Part shown: positions 58,574 to 64,000 of the stretch, in pieces
How positions within the stretch are numbered: the stretch's first letter is position 1
Layout of the letters: every line of letters starts with the position of its first letter
Source of the DNA: Cognatishimia sp. SS12
GTDB taxonomy: Bacteria > Pseudomonadota > Alphaproteobacteria > Rhodobacterales > Rhodobacteraceae
Length of the DNA: 64,000 nt
Assembly: GCF_028369055.1 (NCBI RefSeq)
Contig: NZ_JAQNCZ010000006.1
Coordinates: forward strand, 186,001 to 250,000
Direction of reading: 5' to 3'
Program-made: the position numbers and the translations under genes
The notes under the pieces: generated by a model
Database searches by the model: none
What the model was told of the DNA's origin: nothing
The model's input: the letters and a program-made list of their open reading frames with translations, nothing else

Positions 58574-61552
58574 ATGCAGATTTCAGACCCGCGCTTTGCG
58601 GCACAATGGCACTTTCCCCTGATTGGTGACATCAACACCATCTGGGATGACTACACCGGCCGCGACATTCACGTCGCGGTTTATGATGATGGCATTGAGC
58701 AGAGCCATGCGGAGCTGTCGGCCAATTATCATGCCGCCCTGCATTACGATGGGCTGAATGGCGCCGGTGCCGACAACGGCCAACCCAACGGCAGCGATGA
58801 TGGCCATGGCACCGCCGTCGCTGGCATCATCGCCGCGGCCCACAATGGGCAGGGCGGTGTTGGCGTCGCCTTTGACGGTGCCCTCACCTCGGTCGACTTT
58901 CTCGGCGACGTGCAGTTTGAAAGCAGCGCCATTTACTATGATGCGCTGCGCCATGCCGCCGCCTTTGACGTCATGAACAACAGCTGGGGCAGCACACCCA
59001 ATTATCGCAGCTATGGCGATATTGGCGATGCCAGCGGCTGGGGGCCCTCCAGCCGGGCCGCCTTTGAATATGTCACCGAATATGGCCGCGACGGGCGCGG
59101 CACCATCATCGTCAAAGCGGCCGGAAACGAGGCGCATTCCAGCAGCTATGCCGAGATTGGCGTGCTCGGCAACGCCAGCGGAGACGGGCGCAACAACCTG
59201 CAGGATCTGGTGGTGGTCGCCGCAACCGACAGCGCCGGCGCTGTCGCTTCTTATTCCAACTGGGGGCCGTCTATCCTGATCGCTGCCCCGGCCGCCGCCG
59301 TCACCACCGACCGCAGCGGCAGCGCGGGCTATGCTTGGGGCGACAGCACCAGCAGCTTTGGCGGCACCTCGGCGGCGACGCCGGTGGTGTCGGGCGTGAC
59401 GGCCTTGATGCTGGATGCCAATCCACGCCTTGGCTGGCGCGATGTGCAAACCATCCTGGCCAATAGCGCGGCGCATACTGGCTCTGGATATGGCACGGCA
59501 GGCACCGGCTATGAGATTGGCACCTGGGACAGCAATGATGCCGCGAACTGGAATGGCGGCGGGTTGAGTTTTCATGCCAGCTATGGGTTTGGCATGGTGG
59601 ATGCCTATGCGGCTGTGCGCATGGCTGAGGTCTGGGACCGGTTTCACAGCGATGCGGCGACCTCTGCCAACCAGCACCGTCTTGTTGCAGATTACAGCGG
59701 CAGCGCCCGCAGCATCCCCGATCAGGGCCAGACAAGCCTGCGCCTGGACGTCAGCGGCAATATCCAGATCGAACATATCTATGCCGAGGTGAATTTCAGC
59801 CACAGCCGCCCTTCGGATCTGACACTGGAATTGATCAGCCCAGCGGGCACAGCCATCACGCTGTTTGACGGCGAAATGAACAGCGGTTTTGACGGTGATT
59901 GGACTTTTGGCGTCACCGCCGCGATGGGCATGCAAAGCGCCGGGCAATGGACATTGCGGGCCACCGACAGCCTTGGGGGTGCCAACGGGCTGTTGCGCGA
60001 TGCCCGGTTGGAGTTTCTGGGCCGCGCAGCCACACCCGATAGCGTCTATCACTTCACCGACGACTTTCAGGATTATGCCCAAAGGGACGCCGCGCGGCGC
60101 AGCCTAAGCGATACAGATGGCGGCTATGATTGGCTGAACCTTGCGGCCCTGTCTGGCGATGTGGCCGTCACACTGGCGACGGGCGGGCAGCTGTCGGTGG
60201 ATGGCACCGCCTGGACAACACTGACCAATGGCGCGGCGCTTGAGGCGGTGCAACTTGGCGATGGGGCCGATCATCTGGTCGGCTCCGGTCAAGCCAATCT
60301 GCTTTATGGCGGGCGCGGCGCGGATTATCTGCACGGCGGCGCGCATCATGATCAGATCTATGGCGAAACAGGGGATGACCGGCTGAACGGCGGCACCGGC
60401 AGTGACAGCCTTTTTGGTGGGCGCGGGGATGACGTGATGTTTGGCGGGCGCGGCGGCGATACGCTGATCGGCTCGGCCGGGCACGATATCTTGCATGGCG
60501 AGGAACTGTCTGGCAGCTGGGATGATGCGCTGGCGCAGATCTTTCGGCTCTATCAGGCGACGCTGGGCCGCGCGCCGGATGCCATCGGCCATATGCATTG
60601 GGCCAACGCGCTACACGCCGGGCAGATCACACTTGCCGATGCGGCCGAGGCCTTTGCCAGCAGCGCAGAGTTTCTGGGGCGCTATCCCAGCAGCGCGCCT
60701 GCGGATTTTGTCACATTGCTGTATCAGAATGCCCTTGGGCGTTCGCCTGATGATGGCGGCCTCAGCCGCTGGAGTGGCGAACTTTCCAGCGGCAGCATGA
60801 GCCGCGCCGAGGTCATCATCGGGTTTTCCGAAAGCGCCGAGTTTCAGACCCGCAGCAGTCACGCGGCTATGCTGCACAGCGCCGCCGGATACCTGCGCGA
60901 TTGGGCAGAGCCGGTGTTTCGCCTCTACCAGGCGACACTGGATCGCCTGCCGGATTTCGAAGGCCTGCGCAATTGGGCCAGCGCGCTTGCCGAAGGGCGG
61001 AGCCTTGACAGCGTCACCCGCAGCTTTGTGGACAGCGCAGAATTTCAAGCCCGCTATGGGGCCACAAACGACGGTGAGTTTGTCACGCTGCTTTATCAAA
61101 ACGTCCTGGAGCGTCAGCCCGATGCGACAGGGCAACAGAACTGGACAGAGCGCCTGGCCACCGGCGCAATGAGCCGCGAAGACGTGGTGCGCGGCTTTGC
61201 CGATAGCGCCGAATTCATTGCCCAAAGCGCGCCGCGCTATCAGGCCTATATCGCGGCACAAACCGGCGGCGATCGGCTGGACGGCGGCTCTGGCACAAAT
61301 ATTCTGTTTGGCGGCTGGCTTGCGGATACATTTTATTTTGACGATGAACGCACGGCTTTAGACACCGTCGTGGACCTTGAGGCGTGGGACCGGATTGAGC
61401 TGGACAATTTCAACCTTGCCAGCGCGCGCGCGGCGCAAGACGCGCTGGTGCAATCCGGCAATGATGTGGTGCTGGCCGGCGCAAATACTGAAATCACCTT
61501 TGCCAATACCACGCTGTCAGATTTTTCCGATGACATGTTCATCCTGACCTGA
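58574..61552 (+). CDS. Secreted subtilisin/kexin-like protease with P domain, RTX and DUF4214 repeats
   Basis: 992 residues. S8 catalytic domain with Asp38 (VAVYDDGIE), His78 (DDGHGTAVAG), oxyanion Asn near 136 (NNSWG) and Ser266 (GGTSAATP); a proprotein-convertase P domain (about 390-482); RTX calcium repeats (about 562-640, GGRGADYLHGG type); four DUF4214 units (about 650-700, 705-755, 775-825, 832-882); and a last RTX-like end (899-950). No signal peptide is present and RTX repeats near the C-terminus point to type I secretion in the presence of calcium. There is no propeptide before the catalytic domain. The ATG is 69 nt after the phosphomannomutase stop. Confidence 0.93.
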   Translation: MQISDPRFAAQWHFPLIGDINTIWDDYTGRDIHVAVYDDGIEQSHAELSANYHAALHYDGLNGAGADNGQPNGSDDGHGTAVAGIIAAAHNGQGGVGVAFDGALTSVDFLGDVQFESSAIYYDALRHAAAFDVMNNSWGSTPNYRSYGDIGDASGWGPSSRAAFEYVTEYGRDGRGTIIVKAAGNEAHSSSYAEIGVLGNASGDGRNNLQDLVVVAATDSAGAVASYSNWGPSILIAAPAAAVTTDRSGSAGYAWGDSTSSFGGTSAATPVVSGVTALMLDANPRLGWRDVQTILANSAAHTGSGYGTAGTGYEIGTWDSNDAANWNGGGLSFHASYGFGMVDAYAAVRMAEVWDRFHSDAATSANQHRLVADYSGSARSIPDQGQTSLRLDVSGNIQIEHIYAEVNFSHSRPSDLTLELISPAGTAITLFDGEMNSGFDGDWTFGVTAAMGMQSAGQWTLRATDSLGGANGLLRDARLEFLGRAATPDSVYHFTDDFQDYAQRDAARRSLSDTDGGYDWLNLAALSGDVAVTLATGGQLSVDGTAWTTLTNGAALEAVQLGDGADHLVGSGQANLLYGGRGADYLHGGAHHDQIYGETGDDRLNGGTGSDSLFGGRGDDVMFGGRGGDTLIGSAGHDILHGEELSGSWDDALAQIFRLYQATLGRAPDAIGHMHWANALHAGQITLADAAEAFASSAEFLGRYPSSAPADFVTLLYQNALGRSPDDGGLSRWSGELSSGSMSRAEVIIGFSESAEFQTRSSHAAMLHSAAGYLRDWAEPVFRLYQATLDRLPDFEGLRNWASALAEGRSLDSVTRSFVDSAEFQARYGATNDGEFVTLLYQNVLERQPDATGQQNWTERLATGAMSREDVVRGFADSAEFIAQSAPRYQAYIAAQTGGDRLDGGSGTNILFGGWLADTFYFDDERTALDTVVDLEAWDRIELDNFNLASARAAQDALVQSGNDVVLAGANTEITFANTTLSDFSDDMFILT

Positions 61553-61872
61553 GCCAGGCCAACCGCCGCCGCGCTATGTCGACAAAGCCTATCTGGCTTT
61601 CTTTCGCACCTTTGCAGAGCGCAACCCGATCTAAGGGATCGATCCGCTGCTTTCGAAATCCCATGGCATTTGCTATGGGGTTTGCGCGCGCTGTGTTCGG
61701 GCCGCGCGCGCGCAGAGAGCGCCAGCAAAAACAGGGCATATCCGACATTGTGACGCATATTTAATAACAAATGGCGCGCGATCTAAAAAGAAACCGGGGT
61801 GCGCGGTTCAGCATGTTTTCAGCGGGCGCTGTTCTGGTCGCGCCGCTCAAAAGACTACCATAAAAAGGGGGT
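61553..61872. other. 320-bp intergenic region before the osmoprotectant transporter
   Basis: Holds an imperfect inverted repeat (61656-61683) and a GC/CG-alternating stretch near 61683-61725. No gene with a ribosome binding site and family pattern is seen. The promoter of the downstream operon must lie here. Confidence 0.55.
61656..61683. repeat. Inverted repeat downstream of the protease gene
   Basis: AAATCCCAT (61656-61664) pairs with ATGGGGTTT (61675-61683) with one G-U pair and a 10-nt loop. No T run follows, so it is not a classical terminator, though it may stabilise the protease mRNA end. Confidence 0.4.
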
Positions 61873-61878
61873 GTGCGA

Positions 61879-62544
61879 TTGGAGACGCTGTATTTCTTCA
61901 TCGACAATCTTGATGTTATTTTTGAACGTACGGTTCAACATGTCGCGATTGTCGGCGTTGCCATAACACTGGCGATCTTGACCGGTGTTCCAATCGGTAT
62001 TGCGATCACGCTGAACAAACGTGCAGCAGATATTGTTCTGTATATCGCGGCGATCATTGTCACGATCCCCTCCATTGCGCTCTTTGGTTTGATGATCCCG
62101 GTGCTGTCGCTGATCGGGCAGGGGGTTGGGTACCTGCCAGCGGCGATTGCGGTGCTGCTGTATTCGCAGCTGCCGATCATCCGCAACACATATACCGCCA
62201 TTTCCAATGTTGATCCGGCGCTGCGCGAAGCGGCCCGGGGGCTGGGCATGACACCGATGCAGCGCCTGCGCCGGGTGGAAATTCCGCTGGCGATCCCGGT
62301 GGTGATGGCCGGGGTGCGCATCGCCGTGGTGATGAATATCGGCATCACCGCCATTGCGGCCTATATCGGGGCCGGGGGCCTTGGGGTCTTTATCAGCCGG
62401 GGCATTTCGCAAACCGATCCGCGCCAGCTGATCACCGGCGCCATCATGGTTTCGGTGCTCGCGATCGCGGCGGACTTTGCGCTGATGTGGGCACAGAAAA
62501 AACTGTCCCCCCCGTCCAGCTCTAAGCCGCAAGGCGCCCATTAA
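61879..62544 (+). CDS. Glycine betaine/choline-type ABC transporter, permease
   Basis: 221 residues from a TTG at 61879 with AGGGG 8 nt upstream; a GTG at 61873 is too close to that site. Five to six membrane helices with the coupling loop REAARGLGMTPMQRLRRVEIPLA. Resembles the OpuC/OsmU (YehW/YehY) permeases for glycine betaine, choline or proline betaine. First gene of the operon, followed by the ATPase after 21 nt and a second permease. Confidence 0.9.
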   Translation: METLYFFIDNLDVIFERTVQHVAIVGVAITLAILTGVPIGIAITLNKRAADIVLYIAAIIVTIPSIALFGLMIPVLSLIGQGVGYLPAAIAVLLYSQLPIIRNTYTAISNVDPALREAARGLGMTPMQRLRRVEIPLAIPVVMAGVRIAVVMNIGITAIAAYIGAGGLGVFISRGISQTDPRQLITGAIMVSVLAIAADFALMWAQKKLSPPSSSKPQGAH

Positions 62545-62565
62545 TCCGAAGCGAAGAGAAACCAC

Positions 62566-63696
62566 ATGATCAAACTAGAAAAACTGTCGAAAGTGTTCGA
62601 AACCCCGAACGGGGGCTCGGTGATCGCTGCGGATCAAGTCAATATGGAAGTGCAGGAAGGCGAAATCTGCGTCCTGCTGGGCCCCTCGGGCTGTGGCAAG
62701 ACCACCACCTTGAAAATGATCAACGCGCTGATCCCGAAAACCGCCGGGCGCATCACCGTCGCGGGCAAGGATGTCGACACGATGAACCCGGTCGAGCTGC
62801 GCCGCTCGATTGGCTATGTCATCCAGCAGATCGGTCTGTTTCCGAATATGACGGTCGAAGAGAATATCTGCGTGGTGCCGGACCTCTTGGGCTGGGACAA
62901 GAAAAAATCGCGCACCCGCGCCGGGGAGCTTTTGGAGATGGTGGCGCTTGAGCCGCGGATTTTCCTGAAACGCTATCCCAATGAATTGTCCGGCGGTCAG
63001 CAGCAGCGCGTCGGCGTGATCCGTGCCCTGGCGGCTGATCCGCCCGTCTTGTTGATGGATGAACCCTTTGGCGCGATCGACCCGATCAACCGCGCGGTCA
63101 TTCAGGATGAATTCCTGAAGATGCAAAGCGAGATCCGCAAAACCATCGCCTTTGTCAGCCACGACATCGACGAAGCCATCAAGATGGCCGACAAAGTGGC
63201 GATCTTCAAAGACGGCAAGCTGGTGCAATTCTCCTCGCCGGATGATCTGTTGGCCCGCCCGGTGAATGATTTTGTCACCAGTTTTGTCGGGCAGGACCGC
63301 ACGCTGAAACGCCTGAGCCTGCTGACGGTGGGCGAGGTGATGTTCAAAGACCCCAGCGTCAAAGCCGATGACAATCTGGAACTGGCGATCAAACGCATGC
63401 AGGAGCTGGGCCACCGCAATATCGTGATGACCGGCCCGCAGGGCAGGGCGCGTGGCTATCTGCGCTATAACGATGTGCGCGACGAAAAAGGCACCGTGGG
63501 CGAGCACCATGAGGCGCTGCCCACCACGGTGCATATCCGCGATGATCTGCGCACTGCCGTGTCAAAAATGTTCCGCCATGACAGCACCTGGCTGGCGGTT
63601 GTCGATGACGACGGGTTCTTCAAAGGCTCGGTTACGCAGCGCGCGGTTTCGCATGCGCTGGGGGCCACCTACCGCGACAATCCGGGGAGCATCTGA
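62566..63696 (+). CDS. Glycine betaine/choline-type ABC transporter, ATPase with CBS domains
   Basis: 376 residues. Walker A GPSGCGKTT, signature LSGGQQQRVGVIRAL, Walker B VLLMDEPFGAIDP. After residue 255 come two CBS motifs (KRLSLLTVGEVMFKD and the C-terminal VHIRDDLRTAVSKMFRHDS), which in OpuA-type importers sense ionic strength. Its stop overlaps the next start (TGATG). Confidence 0.93.
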   Translation: MIKLEKLSKVFETPNGGSVIAADQVNMEVQEGEICVLLGPSGCGKTTTLKMINALIPKTAGRITVAGKDVDTMNPVELRRSIGYVIQQIGLFPNMTVEENICVVPDLLGWDKKKSRTRAGELLEMVALEPRIFLKRYPNELSGGQQQRVGVIRALAADPPVLLMDEPFGAIDPINRAVIQDEFLKMQSEIRKTIAFVSHDIDEAIKMADKVAIFKDGKLVQFSSPDDLLARPVNDFVTSFVGQDRTLKRLSLLTVGEVMFKDPSVKADDNLELAIKRMQELGHRNIVMTGPQGRARGYLRYNDVRDEKGTVGEHHEALPTTVHIRDDLRTAVSKMFRHDSTWLAVVDDDGFFKGSVTQRAVSHALGATYRDNPGSI

Positions 63697-64000
63697 TGAG
63701 CACGAAACCCAATATCAGCGCCAATGGGAATGTTCGTGCACTGATCGGCTTTGCGGTTGGCTGCATCTTTATGTTCGGCATCATGGCGGGCGAATCCGGC
63801 CTCTTCAGCCGCATTTGGTCGCTTTATAGCGACGATATCATGTTCTTGGCCGTGCAGCATATCGAACTGGTGCTGCTGTCTTCGGCGCTGGCGATTCTGG
63901 TGGGCGTGCCTGCGGGGATCTGGCTCAGCCGTCCGAGCATGGAGCGTTATGCCCAGAGCGCGCTGCAGGTGTTCAACATCGGCACCACCGTGCCGACGCT
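63696..64000 (+). CDS. Glycine betaine/choline-type ABC transporter, second permease, 3' end cut by window edge
   Basis: The first 101 residues are present, open to the right edge. A membrane helix near 15-35 and FLAVQHIELVLLSSALAILV then GVPAGIWLSRP match the start of OpuCB/YehW-like permeases. The start overlaps the ATPase stop. The binding protein is expected beyond the window. Confidence 0.85.
   Translation, partial: MSTKPNISANGNVRALIGFAVGCIFMFGIMAGESGLFSRIWSLYSDDIMFLAVQHIELVLLSSALAILVGVPAGIWLSRPSMERYAQSALQVFNIGTTVPT

Noticed and set aside
58583-60082. Long open frame antisense to the subtilisin-like protease (499 codons)
   Set aside because: Shadow frame produced by biased codon use; the protease on the plus strand has complete catalytic motifs.
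61576-61764. 62-codon frame between the protease and the osmoprotectant genes
   Set aside because: No ribosome binding site; it spans the inverted repeat and a GC-alternating tract.

Overview
The window reads as chromosome of a marine Rhodobacteraceae (Roseobacter-group) alphaproteobacterium. This rests on high GC with short AT-rich intergenic islands, dense operons with ATGA or TGATG overlaps, a short alphaproteobacterial flagellin, an SltF-type lytic transglycosylase inside the flagellar export operon, an ALDH7 plus saccharopine dehydrogenase lysine route, and a PrtD/PrtE-type type I secretion pair. No rRNA, tRNA, CRISPR array, insertion sequence or prophage was recognised. Both edges cut genes: a FlgN-like gene on the left and an osmoprotectant permease on the right.

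Layout. 1-9.1 kb: flagellum (FlgN-like, fliC, divergent fliI, then flgB-flgC-fliE-fliQ-sltF-flhA-fliR-flhB). 9.1-13.2 kb, minus strand: EamA exporter, methylglyoxal synthase, Nudix hydrolase and a tungstate importer (tupA, tupC, tupB). 13.4-15.7 kb: GlpR and GlpD, preceded by a perfect 11-bp-arm inverted repeat. 16.1-19.3 kb, minus strand: lysine catabolism (ALDH7, saccharopine dehydrogenase, Lrp/AsnC regulator). 19.5-23.5 kb: an amidoligase-type cassette (circularly permuted ATP-grasp, alpha-E, transglutaminase-like, Anbu proteasome homologue).

23.5-37.7 kb is the most distinctive region. A type I secretion adaptor and ABC exporter (minus strand) lie next to two large unusual proteins. One has 654 residues and a repeated Q-x-N...D-x-D module. 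The other has 628 residues of Gln-Gly, Asn-Gly, Ser and Gly-Asp low complexity. Across a 0.74-kb AT-rich regulatory gap, on the plus strand, are a LuxR-type regulator, a small HEPN-like protein, an outer-membrane factor with no RND pump nearby, a Sel1-repeat periplasmic protein and two exported proteins of unknown function, one ending in a Gly/Asp/Cys tail. I read this as one locus for building a secreted surface matrix or adhesin; that is inference.

37.7-45.0 kb: a small periplasmic protein, then glycosyltransferase and methyltransferase genes transcribed away from each other (surface glycan or protein glycosylation). 45.2-51.8 kb: a peptide-type ABC importer (substrate-binding protein, two permeases, two ATPases) with a LysR regulator. 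51.9-54.5 kb: the KDO genes kdsD-kdsB-kdsA in one overlapping operon. 54.6-61.6 kb: a DUF2793 protein, a PrpF-family isomerase, a phosphomannomutase and a 992-residue subtilisin-like protease with P domain, RTX and DUF4214 repeats, itself a likely type I secretion substrate. 61.9-64.0 kb: an OpuC/OsmU-like glycine betaine or choline importer.
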